A stretch of 7,598 bases of DNA from the NCBI GenBank assembly GCA_035513275.1, contig DATKCJ010000249.1:1-7598 (forward strand), written 5' to 3'. This DNA comes from DATKCJ01 sp035513275 (GTDB lineage Bacteria; Verrucomicrobiota; Verrucomicrobiia; Opitutales; Opitutaceae). The position numbers and the translations under genes were made by a program. The notes below the pieces were generated by a model. The model made no database searches. It saw only the letters and a program-made list of their open reading frames with translations, and was not told the DNA's origin. Below are positions 1 to 6,998 of the stretch, in pieces; position 1 is the first letter of the stretch, and every line of letters begins with the position of its first letter.

Positions 1-774
1 GATGATTCGGCCTTTGCGCCCCGCCCTGCCGCCCACTTTCCGGTGCTGCACGATCTTCTCAACCTGCCGCACGTTCAGGCCTTCTTCTATAATGCGGCGA
101 GAGAGCAGTGCCCGGTCCGCCTCGCTCGGCAGCCCGAGGAGCACCTTCGCGTGGCCGACGCTGAGAAGGCCCTTTGAAATGTAGCCCTGGATGTCGGCGC
201 CGAGTTGGAGCAGGCGCAGAGTGTTCGCGACGCCCGCGCGGCTCTTGCCGACTCGCTCCGACGCCTTCTCCTGGGTGAGATCAAAATCGCGGATGAGGCT
301 CGCGTAACCGTGCGCCTCCTCGATCGGGTTGAGACCCTCGCGCTGCAGGTTCTCGATCAGCGCGAGCGCGGCGGACGTCGTGTCGGTCGCGTCGATCACG
401 CGCGCCGGGATGCTCTTCAGGTTCAGTTCCTGAAACGCGCGCCACCGGCGCTCGCCCGCGATGAGCTGGAAACGGCCGTTGACCTGTCGCACCACGATTG
501 GCTGCAGCAAGCCCTCTGAACGGATGCTCTCGACGAGATCCTTGAGTGGCTCCGGATCGATCTCGCGGCGCGGCTGGTAAGGATTCGGATCGATCTGCGC
601 GACCGGCACCTCGCGGTAGCCGCCGGGCTGCGGCAGCGCGGCGGCAGCGTCTGGCTTGGGCGCGGACTTCGAAGGTGAAGGCGCGGGCGGAGTGGCGGCA
701 TTGGGCGCCGGTGCGGCGCCCGACGCGATCAAAGCGCCGAGGCCACGACCGAGTCGGGATTTTGGAGCAGCCAT
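1..774 (-). CDS. parB: Chromosome-partitioning protein ParB (C-terminus beyond the window)
   Basis: Minus-strand reading frame of 258 codons from ATG at 774-772, open to the left edge, so the end is missing. In order it shows an N-terminal LGRGLGALI motif (residues 8-16), the ParA-contacting type of motif that stimulates ParA ATPase; a Pro/Ala-rich linker (about 17-52); the VPVAQIDPNPYQPRR start of the ParB/Spo0J nuclease-like CTPase domain; the GERRWRA box (107-113); the ENLQRE motif (141-146); and a helix-turn-helix that would bind parS (about 166-189, LTQEKASERVGKSRAGVANT), followed by LSVGHAKVLL (204-213). Family members run to about 280-300 residues, so the missing part is the C-terminal dimerisation domain. 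ParB loads on parS near the origin, spreads as a CTP clamp and recruits SMC and ParA. The gene follows the LysM gene with a 1-nt gap. parA is not directly upstream, as it usually is, and may lie to the left. No Shine-Dalgarno is visible. Identification is secure. Confidence 0.95.
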   Translation of the reverse strand, partial: MAAPKSRLGRGLGALIASGAAPAPNAATPPAPSPSKSAPKPDAAAALPQPGGYREVPVAQIDPNPYQPRREIDPEPLKDLVESIRSEGLLQPIVVRQVNGRFQLIAGERRWRAFQELNLKSIPARVIDATDTTSAALALIENLQREGLNPIEEAHGYASLIRDFDLTQEKASERVGKSRAGVANTLRLLQLGADIQGYISKGLLSVGHAKVLLGLPSEADRALLSRRIIEEGLNVRQVEKIVQHRKVGGRAGRKGRII

Positions 775-775
775 G

Positions 776-1387
776 TCAGGGTTTTGGCTTGGGGATGAAA
801 AGCGTCTGGCCGACCTGGATCCGCGTGGGGTCGGCGATCTTGTTCGCGTTCTGGATGTCACGAATCGAGGCGTTGTATTTCTTCGCGATGCTGGAGAGCG
901 TCTCGCCGGTCGCGACGGTGTGCATGGCCACCGCCTCTTTCGAGAAGTCGTCGGTGAAGACGAGAGTCTTGCCTGCGCTGCTCGGCGTGGAGCCGCGCGC
1001 GAGAGCATCGATCGCCGCCTGTGTCTGTTTCGCGAGTTGATCGATCTGCTGGCTCACCTGCGAGATCGTCTCGCGCTTCTGTTCGGCGATCGCGGCGGTG
1101 TTCGTGCGCTTCAGTTCCGCGATTGCGGAATTGAGCTGAGCGAGCGTGGCAAAGGCCTGGTTGCCCGCGCTGGCTTGGTTTCGAAGGCTCTGGTTCTCGC
1201 GCTGGAGCTGCTCCACGTTGAGCGAAAGCTCCCCCACCCTTTGCGAGAGCATCCGCACGTCTTCGCGAAGGTTGGCGACTTCAACCGCCAGGGACTGGGC
1301 ATTGGAAAATGTTGCGAAGAGACCGGCCGCCGCCGCGAGCGTCGCTACGCGCACCACGAGGCGGAAGGGACGGGGTGAAAAGTTCAT
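776..1387 (-). CDS. Secreted coiled-coil protein with C-terminal LysM domain
   Basis: 203 residues from ATG at 1387-1385. I chose this start because it begins a convincing signal peptide: basic n-region (RPFRLVVR, 6-13), hydrophobic core (about 14-27) and an SNA-QS cleavage site near residue 30. An in-frame TTG at 1423 would add 12 residues in front. Residues about 33-75 have heptad-like leucine/valine spacing (LREDVRMLSQRVGELSLNVE) typical of a coiled coil. Residues 76-130 are Ala/Gln/Lys-rich and also probably helical. Residues about 155-199 form one LysM domain (HTVATGETLSSIAKKYNAS, then VGQTLFIP), a family that binds N-acetylglucosamine polymers such as peptidoglycan. The protein should therefore be exported, oligomerise and bind the cell wall. 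No enzymatic domain is seen, so a structural or scaffold role is inferred; the layout resembles the N-terminal part of CpoB/YbgF-like periplasmic proteins, but there are no TPR repeats. Its stop is 1 nt before the parB start, and it lies 54 nt after fmt. Confidence 0.85.
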   Translation of the reverse strand: MNFSPRPFRLVVRVATLAAAAGLFATFSNAQSLAVEVANLREDVRMLSQRVGELSLNVEQLQRENQSLRNQASAGNQAFATLAQLNSAIAELKRTNTAAIAEQKRETISQVSQQIDQLAKQTQAAIDALARGSTPSSAGKTLVFTDDFSKEAVAMHTVATGETLSSIAKKYNASIRDIQNANKIADPTRIQVGQTLFIPKPKP

Positions 1388-1441
1388 GCGGGTCAGCTTG
1401 GAAAATGTGCGCTGTGAAAACAAGCGAAGAGCAGCCTGCGT

Positions 1442-2440
1442 CTATACGCGCGGGAACGGCTGGCTGCTCTCGAGTGGTGCCATCGGAGCCGATGGGAGCA
1501 CAGTGCCACCGGGAATCGCAAATCCGCGCAGAAATTCCGTCGCCGGCAGCATCCGCCCGCCCGGGCGTTGCAGCCGAAACAGCCGCAGGACTCCCGACCC
1601 GGTTGCGATCCGGATCGCCTCGCTGTCGAGGTCGAGCACAGATCCCGGAACTCCCACGGCGCCCTCGCCTTCGACGTCGGCGAGGCCGAGCTTCACGGGC
1701 GTGTCGCCGATCGCGACCGAGCAACCCGGCCATGGGAAAAGTCCGTTGATGCGAGCGGCAAGCTCGCGAGCAGGCCGCGAGAAGTCGAGCGCGCCGTCGG
1801 CCTTCGAGAGACGCCGGCAGTAGGTCGCCGCGGATTCGTCCTGCTCGCGGGGCGCGAGCGTGCCGGCCTCGAGTGCACGAAGTGAGCGAATTACGAGTGG
1901 CACGGCCGCGGCTGCGAGCTTGGAGGTCACGTCAGCCGCGGTATCGCGCGGCCCGACTGGAACCCGCTCGCTGTCGGCCACGGGACCGGCGTCGAGCTTC
2001 CGGACGAGTCGCATGAAACTGACGCCTGTTTCACTCACGCCGGACGCGACAGCGGTCGCGATTGGCGATGCGCCGCGAAATCGCGGGAGGATCGACGTGT
2101 GGACGTTGAACGTGCCCAGTCGCGGCGCGGAGAGCATCTCGTCTTTGAGTAGGAGACCGTAGGCCATCACAAGCGCGACATCCGCGCGCAGCCTGTCGCG
2201 CACACCCGTGGCATCGTCGGCACCCAACCGATCGGGTTGGAAGACCGGAAGGCCCCGTCGCTCAGCCCATTGCTTGATAGCGCCGGGCTCGATGCGCTGA
2301 CCGCGACCGTGCGGGCGATCGGGCTGCGTGTAGACTCCGACAACGGTCGCCGGCGAAGCGGGTCCGTCTGCAATCGAGTCGAGCACTGGGATCGCCAGCG
2401 CGTCAGACCCGAGAAAAACGAGGCGGAGCGGCGCAGACAT
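1442..2440 (-). CDS. fmt: Methionyl-tRNA formyltransferase
   Basis: 332 residues, ATG at 2440-2438, stop TAG. Fmt transfers a formyl group from 10-formyl-tetrahydrofolate to the amino group of Met-tRNAi in the cytoplasm, making the initiator for bacterial translation. The N-terminal Rossmann-type domain starts with LRLVFLGSDALAIPVL; FNVHTSILPRFRGASPI (111-127) carries the catalytic Asn112 and His114, and the catalytic Asp is Asp150 in RKLDAGP. The loop VYTQPDRPHGRGQ (36-48) matches the family's tRNA/substrate loop. The C-terminal OB-fold domain begins around TYCRRLSKADGALDF (206-220) and contains INGLFPWPGC (231-240). The usual length is about 310-320; the extra residues are a Pro/Ser tail after about 315. 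It starts 15 nt after the der stop and has no clear Shine-Dalgarno. In many bacteria fmt pairs with def (peptide deformylase), which is absent here. Identification is secure. Confidence 0.96.
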   Translation of the reverse strand: MSAPLRLVFLGSDALAIPVLDSIADGPASPATVVGVYTQPDRPHGRGQRIEPGAIKQWAERRGLPVFQPDRLGADDATGVRDRLRADVALVMAYGLLLKDEMLSAPRLGTFNVHTSILPRFRGASPIATAVASGVSETGVSFMRLVRKLDAGPVADSERVPVGPRDTAADVTSKLAAAAVPLVIRSLRALEAGTLAPREQDESAATYCRRLSKADGALDFSRPARELAARINGLFPWPGCSVAIGDTPVKLGLADVEGEGAVGVPGSVLDLDSEAIRIATGSGVLRLFRLQRPGGRMLPATEFLRGFAIPGGTVLPSAPMAPLESSQPFPRV

Positions 2441-2455
2441 GGCGCGGAAGTCTGC

Positions 2456-3877
2456 TCAATCCTCCGACGGGAGGAAGCCCGGTCGCGGCATCTTCTTCTT
2501 CCCGATCAAGTCGAAGAGGATCGGGCAGCCGTCGAGTTTGAACTTATCGACGAGTCCGGCCTCCAGGTAACGCCGGTAGGATTCGTCGAGGCTGCGTTCC
2601 TGGTTGCAGAAAATCTTTATGCGCATCGGGCGCGTGCCGGTCTGCACGGAGTAATAGGCGCGGAATCGCTTGCCGGCAAACGCGGACGGCGGCGTGCGAT
2701 CTGTCAGGTATTCGATGTGCTGGTTGAGCTGGCCGGTAGGGATGCGAATGTCCTGCAGGCGATCGAGAATGCGCGCAGCCTTCAGCATGCGATCGACGGC
2801 GACGCCGCGGAGCGCGGACACGAAGATCACGGGTGCACCCGGCGTGAAGAAAAGTTCCTGGCGGATCGCGTGTTCGTATTTCTCGCGGTAGTCGCGCTCG
2901 TTCTTGAAGCCCTTCAACGGCTCGTTGCGAAACGCACGGTGCACGAGGTCCCACTTGTTCACGAGCACGATGACGGGCTTGTGAAGCTTCACGACCTCGC
3001 CGGCGATCGCCTGGTCGACCTTGTTCACGCCGTCCATCGCGTCGAGGACGACGAAGACAACATCCGCATGCTGCATCGCGTGCAGCGAACGGGTGCGCGA
3101 GAAATACTCGACCGACGAGGAGAGCTTCGTTTGCGGCCGGATGCCGGCGGTGTCGACTAGCCGGAACTTCCAAACAGTCCCCTCCTTCGGCGAATAAGTG
3201 AAGTCGTGCTCGACTGCGTCGCGCGTCGTGCCGGGAATTTCGCTCACGATAAGCCGCTCACTCCGCATGAGCCGGTTCGAGAGGGACGACTTGCCGACGT
3301 TGGGCCGGCCGACGAAGGCGATCTTCAGCGGATCCTCCGGCGTGCGTCCCTCGGACTCCGGAGGAAGCGGTCCCAGCTTCTCGAGAATTGCGTCGCGCAG
3401 TTCCGCCTCGCCGCTGCCGTGCTCCGCGGAGAGCGCGATCGGCTCGCCGAAGCCGAGCTTGTAGAAATCCGACATGTCGACCGGCGCTTCCGGCCGGTCC
3501 TGCTTGTTGGCGACGACGATCACCTTCTTGCCGGCCTTGCGCAGGATGCCGGCGACCTTTTGGTCCAGCGGACGCAGTCCTTCGCGGCCGTCGACGACGA
3601 ACACCACCACGTGTGCCGCCTCGATCGCGAAGTTCGCCTGCGCCTCGACCGCCGGAATGAGCGAGTCGGCGGTCGGACTCTCGCTCAGGCCGAGTCCGCC
3701 GGTGTCGAGCAGCGTGAAGTTGTCATCAATGACCGACGAGATGATGTCGCGTGTCACGCCGGGCTGGTCGTGCACGATCGAGATCCGCCGTCGCGCGATG
3801 CGGTTGAAAAGCCGACTCTTCCCGACATTCGGCCGGCCGACGATCGCGACGATGCGCGCTGACGCGGCTTCGCTCAT
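2456..3877 (-). CDS. der: Ribosome-assembly GTPase Der (EngA)
   Basis: 473 residues from ATG at 3877-3875. This ATG overlaps the aminotransferase stop as ATGA, and the domain begins immediately (ARIVAIVGRPNVGKS), so upstream in-frame codons are not needed. Two tandem TRAFAC GTPase domains are visible. Domain 1 has P-loop GRPNVGKS (14-21), PGVTRD (39-44), DTGG (58-61) and NKQD (124-127). Domain 2 has P-loop GRPNVGKS (190-197), PGTTRD (215-220), DTAG (242-245), NKWD (307-310) and SAL (354-356). A C-terminal KH-like domain (about 380-460) ends with CNQERSLDESYRRYLEAGL and the conserved PILFDLIGKKK. The double GTPase is unique to Der, which acts in late maturation of the 50S subunit and is generally essential. 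All nucleotide-binding motifs are intact. It is probably translationally coupled to the preceding aminotransferase. Length is near the usual 430-490. Confidence 0.97.
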   Translation of the reverse strand: MSEAASARIVAIVGRPNVGKSRLFNRIARRRISIVHDQPGVTRDIISSVIDDNFTLLDTGGLGLSESPTADSLIPAVEAQANFAIEAAHVVVFVVDGREGLRPLDQKVAGILRKAGKKVIVVANKQDRPEAPVDMSDFYKLGFGEPIALSAEHGSGEAELRDAILEKLGPLPPESEGRTPEDPLKIAFVGRPNVGKSSLSNRLMRSERLIVSEIPGTTRDAVEHDFTYSPKEGTVWKFRLVDTAGIRPQTKLSSSVEYFSRTRSLHAMQHADVVFVVLDAMDGVNKVDQAIAGEVVKLHKPVIVLVNKWDLVHRAFRNEPLKGFKNERDYREKYEHAIRQELFFTPGAPVIFVSALRGVAVDRMLKAARILDRLQDIRIPTGQLNQHIEYLTDRTPPSAFAGKRFRAYYSVQTGTRPMRIKIFCNQERSLDESYRRYLEAGLVDKFKLDGCPILFDLIGKKKMPRPGFLPSED

Positions 3878-5055
3878 CGCTTCACGGTCTCCATGAAGCG
3901 CGCGATACGGTCGCACGCCTCGACAAGCTGTTCCTGGCCCGTGGCGAAGCACGCGCGCACATGCGCGCGACCGTTCTCGCCGAACGCCACGCCCGGCACG
4001 ACTGCGACCTTCTCCTTCTCGAGGAGTGCCTTCGCGAAGCCCGAGCCATCAAGGCCGGATGCTGACACGTCAGGAAACGCGTAGAACGACCCGCGCGGCG
4101 AATGGCATTTGAACCCCACCTCGTTGAAGCGCCGCACGATGATGTCCCGCCTGCGGTGATAATGCTCGCGCATGCGCTCAACTTGTTCGGCCCCGTTCTT
4201 GAGCGCCTCGATCGCGGCTTCCTGCGCGATGACGGACGCGCACATCATCGAGTATTGGTGCACTTTCATCATCGCATCGACGAGCGGTGCCGGTCCGCAC
4301 GCGTAGCCGATGCGCCAGCCTGTCATCGCAAACGCCTTCGAGAATCCGTGCAGGAAAACTGTGCGCTCCGTCATTCCGGGCAGCGAGGCGATGCTCGTAT
4401 GCGTGCCGTCGAAGGTGAGTTCGCTGTAGATCTCGTCGCTGAGAACGAGGAGATCTTTCTCGCGGCAGAACTCCGCGATCTCCGTGAGCTGCTCGCGCGT
4501 GCACGTGCCGCCCGTCGGGTTGCAGGGCAGGTTGAGCATCAGGATGCGGCTCCCCGGCTGCCACGCGGCGCGCAACGCGGCCGCGGTGAGCGCGAAGTTG
4601 TCGGCGGCGGTCGTCGGCACCGGAATCGCCTGCCCGTGCACGAGCGAGATGCTCGGATGATACGAGACGTAGCACGGCTGGTGAAACATCACCTTGTCGC
4701 CCGGGTTGCAGAACGCGCGAAATGCAATGTCGAGCGCCTCGCTCACGCCGACCGTTACGATGATCTGATCGTCCGGGCTGTAGTGCACGCCGAAGTGCGC
4801 GGTGACGTAGTCCGAGATCGCGCGACGCAGTTCGATGAGGCCGAGGTTCGATGTGTAGTAAGTTTTCCCATGCTCGAGTGCGAAGATCGCCGCTTCGCGG
4901 ATGTGCCAGGGCGTGACGAAGTCGGGCTCGCCGACGCCAAGCGAGATCACGTCCTGCCCCTTCATCTTCGCTACGAGTTCGAAGAAGTCGCGGATTCCAC
5001 TCTTGGGCAGCGCAGCCACGTGGCCGGCCACCCACTTTCGCGGGTCGGTGCTCAT
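3874..5055 (-). CDS. PLP-dependent class I/II aminotransferase (alanine/aspartate/aromatic type)
   Basis: 393 residues, ATG at 5055-5053. It is a fold-type I aminotransferase that moves an amino group between an amino acid and a 2-oxo acid in the cytosol. Signature residues: GVGEPDF (41-47), YYTSNLG (66-72), Asn179 in NLPCNPTGG (175-183), Asp207 and Tyr210 in SDEIYSEL, the Schiff-base Lys240 in HGFSKAFAMTGWRIGY (236-251), and Arg367 in HVRACFATG, which should bind the substrate carboxylate. This pattern fits the AT-I gamma group that includes PatA and Bacillus subtilis AlaT (YugH). The Lrp-type regulator 12 nt upstream mirrors the B. subtilis alaR-alaT (yugG-yugH) pair, so an alanine transaminase is an attractive guess, but the substrate cannot be read from the sequence. 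The last 4 nt overlap the der start (ATGA). All catalytic residues are present and the length is normal. Confidence 0.93.
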   Translation of the reverse strand: MSTDPRKWVAGHVAALPKSGIRDFFELVAKMKGQDVISLGVGEPDFVTPWHIREAAIFALEHGKTYYTSNLGLIELRRAISDYVTAHFGVHYSPDDQIIVTVGVSEALDIAFRAFCNPGDKVMFHQPCYVSYHPSISLVHGQAIPVPTTAADNFALTAAALRAAWQPGSRILMLNLPCNPTGGTCTREQLTEIAEFCREKDLLVLSDEIYSELTFDGTHTSIASLPGMTERTVFLHGFSKAFAMTGWRIGYACGPAPLVDAMMKVHQYSMMCASVIAQEAAIEALKNGAEQVERMREHYHRRRDIIVRRFNEVGFKCHSPRGSFYAFPDVSASGLDGSGFAKALLEKEKVAVVPGVAFGENGRAHVRACFATGQEQLVEACDRIARFMETVKR

Positions 5056-5067
5056 GGGGTTGCCGGA

Positions 5068-5550
5068 CTACGGGGTGACCTTCAGCCGGGAGCTGCCGTC
5101 AGTCTCAACTTCCAGGAGGAAGCCCGACTCCTTGTAGCTGCGGAGCATGAAGTGCGTGGCCGTCGAGAGGACGCCCTCGATCGTGGAGAGTCGCTCCGAC
5201 ACGAATCCGGCGACTTTCGTGAGCGAAGGTCCATTCACGAAAACCAGCAGGTCGTAGCCGCCGGACATGAGATAGCACGAGTCGACCTCGTCAAACCGGC
5301 TGATGCGCTCCGCGAGCCGGTTGAAACCACCGCCGCGCTCGGGACGGATCTTCACCTCGATCACGGCGCGAACGGCGCCGGCGTCGAGCTTGGCAAGGTT
5401 GAGCACCGGGCGCCATCCAAGGAAGATCCCCTGCTCGCGAAGGGCCGCGATGCCCACCTCCACCTCAGCCTCGGTGATCGAGAGCAACTCGGCGACCTGG
5501 GTGGTGGAGAGGCTCTTGCCCTCCATGAGCAACTTTAGGATCGGATTCAT
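5068..5550 (-). CDS. Lrp/AsnC-family transcriptional regulator
   Basis: 160 residues, ATG at 5550-5548, stop TAG. The N-terminal winged helix-turn-helix covers about 1-50 (LSTTQVAELLSITEAEVEVG, then LREQGIFLGWRPVL). The C-terminal RAM (ligand-binding, oligomerising) domain covers about 60-150, with VRAVIEVKIRPERGGGFN and the turn YLMSGGYDLLV (93-103), where Lrp-family proteins bind amino acids between subunits. Members usually form dimers to octamers that wrap DNA and often control their own gene and the adjacent one. Here the adjacent gene is an aminotransferase 12 nt downstream, in the same order as alaR-alaT of Bacillus subtilis, so it probably senses an amino acid (alanine is a guess) and controls this operon. 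It is the first gene of the leftward cluster and faces a 101-bp spacer with palindromes. Family certain, ligand unknown. Confidence 0.92.
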   Translation of the reverse strand: MNPILKLLMEGKSLSTTQVAELLSITEAEVEVGIAALREQGIFLGWRPVLNLAKLDAGAVRAVIEVKIRPERGGGFNRLAERISRFDEVDSCYLMSGGYDLLVFVNGPSLTKVAGFVSERLSTIEGVLSTATHFMLRSYKESGFLLEVETDGSSRLKVTP

Positions 5551-5572
5551 TGGGAATTTGACCCGCCGTTAT

Positions 5573-5585
5573 CCGGCATGGCCGG
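5573..5585. promoter_or_regulatory. 13-bp palindrome, second candidate regulator-binding site
   Basis: CCGGC and GCCGG flank ATG, with perfectly matching arms. It lies 23 nt before the Lrp-type start codon, probably inside the leader or core promoter of that gene. In a GC-rich genome such a short palindrome can arise by chance; the shared 5-3-5 geometry with the site at 5613 is the main reason to list it. Confidence 0.3.
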
Positions 5586-5612
5586 GGGCATGGCCAGACC
5601 TAAAAAAATGGC

Positions 5613-5625
5613 TGTCCAACGGACA
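5613..5625. promoter_or_regulatory. 13-bp palindrome, candidate regulator-binding site
   Basis: TGTCC and GGACA flank a 3-nt centre (AAC) and match perfectly. The site lies 27 nt before the ffh start and 63 nt before the Lrp-type gene start, a suitable position for an operator affecting either promoter. Assignment to the neighbouring Lrp-type protein is inference. Confidence 0.35.
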
Positions 5626-5651
5626 AGTTCTCCCAAATTCTCCGCCCTCTG

Positions 5652-6998
5652 ATGTTCGAGACACTCACAGAACGCCTTGGCCAGTCGCTCCGCAACCTCC
5701 GCGGCGTCGGCCGTTTGACCGAGGAAAACATGGCCGACGCCCTCAAGGAGGTGCGCGCCGCCCTGCTTTCAGCCGACGTGCACTTCAAGGTCGCCCGCGA
5801 GTTCGTCGAGCGCGTGCAATCGAGCTGCGTCGGGCAGGACGTCCTCAAGAGCGTCACTCCCGGCCAGCAGATCGTGAAGGTCATCAACGACGAGCTCGTG
5901 AAGCTGCTCGGTGAAGGTTCGACCGCGCTCGTCGCGAAACGCCCGCTGCGGATCATGATGGTGGGTCTCCACGGTTCCGGAAAGACGACCACCACCGCGA
6001 AGCTCGGCCGCCTCCTCGCGAAGCAGGGCTACCGGCCGATGGTCATCGCGTGCGACGTGATGCGCCCGGCCGCGATCGACCAGCTCGAGATGCTCGCTGC
6101 GCAGAACGAGCTCGGATTCTTCGGCGACCGCATTTCGAAGGACGTGCCCTCGATCGCCGCACGCGCGCTAGTCGAAGCCGAATCGAAGCTCAACGATGCG
6201 CTCATTTTCGACACCGCGGGCCGGCTCCAGATCGACACCGACTTGATCGCCGAGGTGAAGCGTGTTCGCGATCGCGTCTCGCCCGACGAAGTGCTGCTAG
6301 TCGCCGACGGCGCGCTCGGCCAGGAGGCCGTGAACGTCGCAAAGGCATTCCACGAGGCGCTCTCACTGACGGGCTTGGTGCTCACGAAGCTCGACGGCGA
6401 CGCGCGCGGCGGCGCAGCGCTGTCGATGAAGGCCATCACGGGAGTGCCAATCAAGTTCGTCGGCACCGGCGAGAAGAGCGACGATTTCGAGGTCTTCCAT
6501 CCCGACCGCATGGCGTCGCGCATCCTCGGCATGGGCGACGTCGTTTCGCTCGTCGAAAAGGCCCAGGAGACGATCGACGAGAAGGAAGCCGAGCGGATGG
6601 CCGAGAAGTTCAAGAAGGCCGACTTCACGCTCGAAGATTTCCTGTCGCAGATGCAGCAGGTGAAGAAGATGGGCTCGATGGACAAGATCATGGGCATGAT
6701 GCCCGGCATGAGCGGAGTGAAGATCGACGACGACGCGGCGGGCGACCGAATGAAGCACACCGAGGCGATCATCCAGTCGATGACGATCCAGGAGCGCCGC
6801 AAGCCCACGATCCTCAATGGCAGCCGCCGCATGCGCATCGCCAACGGCGCCGGTGTGAAGGTCGTCGAGGTCAACCAGCTCATCAAACAGTTCGAGCAGA
6901 TGCAGAAATTCATGCGCATGATGAAGGGTGGAAACCAGAAGAAGCTCATGCGCCAGATGGAAGCCATGCGCGGCAAGGGCGGCATGCCCGGTTTCTGA
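5652..6998 (+). CDS. ffh: Signal recognition particle GTPase Ffh (SRP54)
   Basis: 448 residues, ATG at 5652, stop TGA. Ffh binds 4.5S RNA and hydrophobic signal sequences on ribosomes, then docks with FtsY at the membrane for co-translational insertion. The N domain (1-about 95) has the ALLSADVHFKVAREF helix. The G domain has P-loop GLHGSGKTTTTAKL (105-118), CDVMRPAAIDQL (134-145), DTAGRLQID (187-195), TKLDGDARGG (245-254) and GTGEKSDDFEVF (271-282). The methionine-rich M domain (about 320-448) has the finger-loop region MGSMDKIMGMMPGMSG (340-355), the RNA-binding part (ILNGSRRMRIANGAG, 387-401) and a Met-rich, Gly-ended tail. The P-loop normally reads GLQGSGKTT or GLQGAGKTT, so His107 replaces a conserved Gln. 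Length is normal (about 450). The start follows directly from the N-domain sequence; no Shine-Dalgarno is seen. rpsP-rimM-trmD, often downstream in other bacteria, is not here. Confidence 0.97.
   Translation: MFETLTERLGQSLRNLRGVGRLTEENMADALKEVRAALLSADVHFKVAREFVERVQSSCVGQDVLKSVTPGQQIVKVINDELVKLLGEGSTALVAKRPLRIMMVGLHGSGKTTTTAKLGRLLAKQGYRPMVIACDVMRPAAIDQLEMLAAQNELGFFGDRISKDVPSIAARALVEAESKLNDALIFDTAGRLQIDTDLIAEVKRVRDRVSPDEVLLVADGALGQEAVNVAKAFHEALSLTGLVLTKLDGDARGGAALSMKAITGVPIKFVGTGEKSDDFEVFHPDRMASRILGMGDVVSLVEKAQETIDEKEAERMAEKFKKADFTLEDFLSQMQQVKKMGSMDKIMGMMPGMSGVKIDDDAAGDRMKHTEAIIQSMTIQERRKPTILNGSRRMRIANGAGVKVVEVNQLIKQFEQMQKFMRMMKGGNQKKLMRQMEAMRGKGGMPGF

Larger units (their letters stand above)
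5551..5651. promoter_or_regulatory. Divergent promoter/operator region between the Lrp-type gene and ffh
   Basis: Both flanking genes start outwards from this 101-bp spacer, so it must carry promoters for both. It contains two inverted repeats of the same geometry (5-nt arms, 3-nt centre): CCGGC-ATG-GCCGG at 5573-5585 and TGTCC-AAC-GGACA at 5613-5625. Their centres lie 40 bp apart, close to four helical turns. An A7 tract (5602-5608) sits between them, and GGCATGGCC occurs twice (5575-5583 and 5587-5595). Lrp-family proteins bind palindromes of about 13-15 bp in helical phase, so autoregulation is plausible. I could not identify convincing -35/-10 boxes on either strand. Confidence 0.5.

Noticed and set aside
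1388..1423. TTG start adding 12 residues to the LysM protein
   Set aside because: The ATG at 1387 gives a compact signal peptide; the extension would lengthen the n-region and has no ribosome-binding signal.
2237..3160. Plus-strand open frame (307 codons) opposite der and fmt
   Set aside because: It spans two well-supported genes on the other strand and has no domain signature.
3878..3952. N-terminal extension of der upstream of the ATG at 3877
   Set aside because: The extra 25 residues precede a perfect Der start, lack family similarity and overlap the end of the aminotransferase; the ATGA overlap is the natural start.
5017..5022. CACGTG cores (also at 3608 and 4502) as possible parS sites
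   Set aside because: Only the central 6 bp match; the flanking TGTT and AACA of the parS consensus are absent, and all three lie inside coding sequence.
4102..5538. Long plus-strand open frame (478 codons) opposite the aminotransferase and Lrp-type genes
   Set aside because: It lies antisense to two genes with intact catalytic and domain motifs; its product is Arg/His/Glu/Val-rich with no recognisable domain, typical of a GC-rich antisense shadow.
5551..5651. 4.5S (SRP) RNA gene or riboswitch next to ffh
   Set aside because: The conserved GGAAGCAGCC-like tetraloop region of SRP RNA is not present here or between ffh and the SWIB gene, and the spacer is short with only small palindromes.
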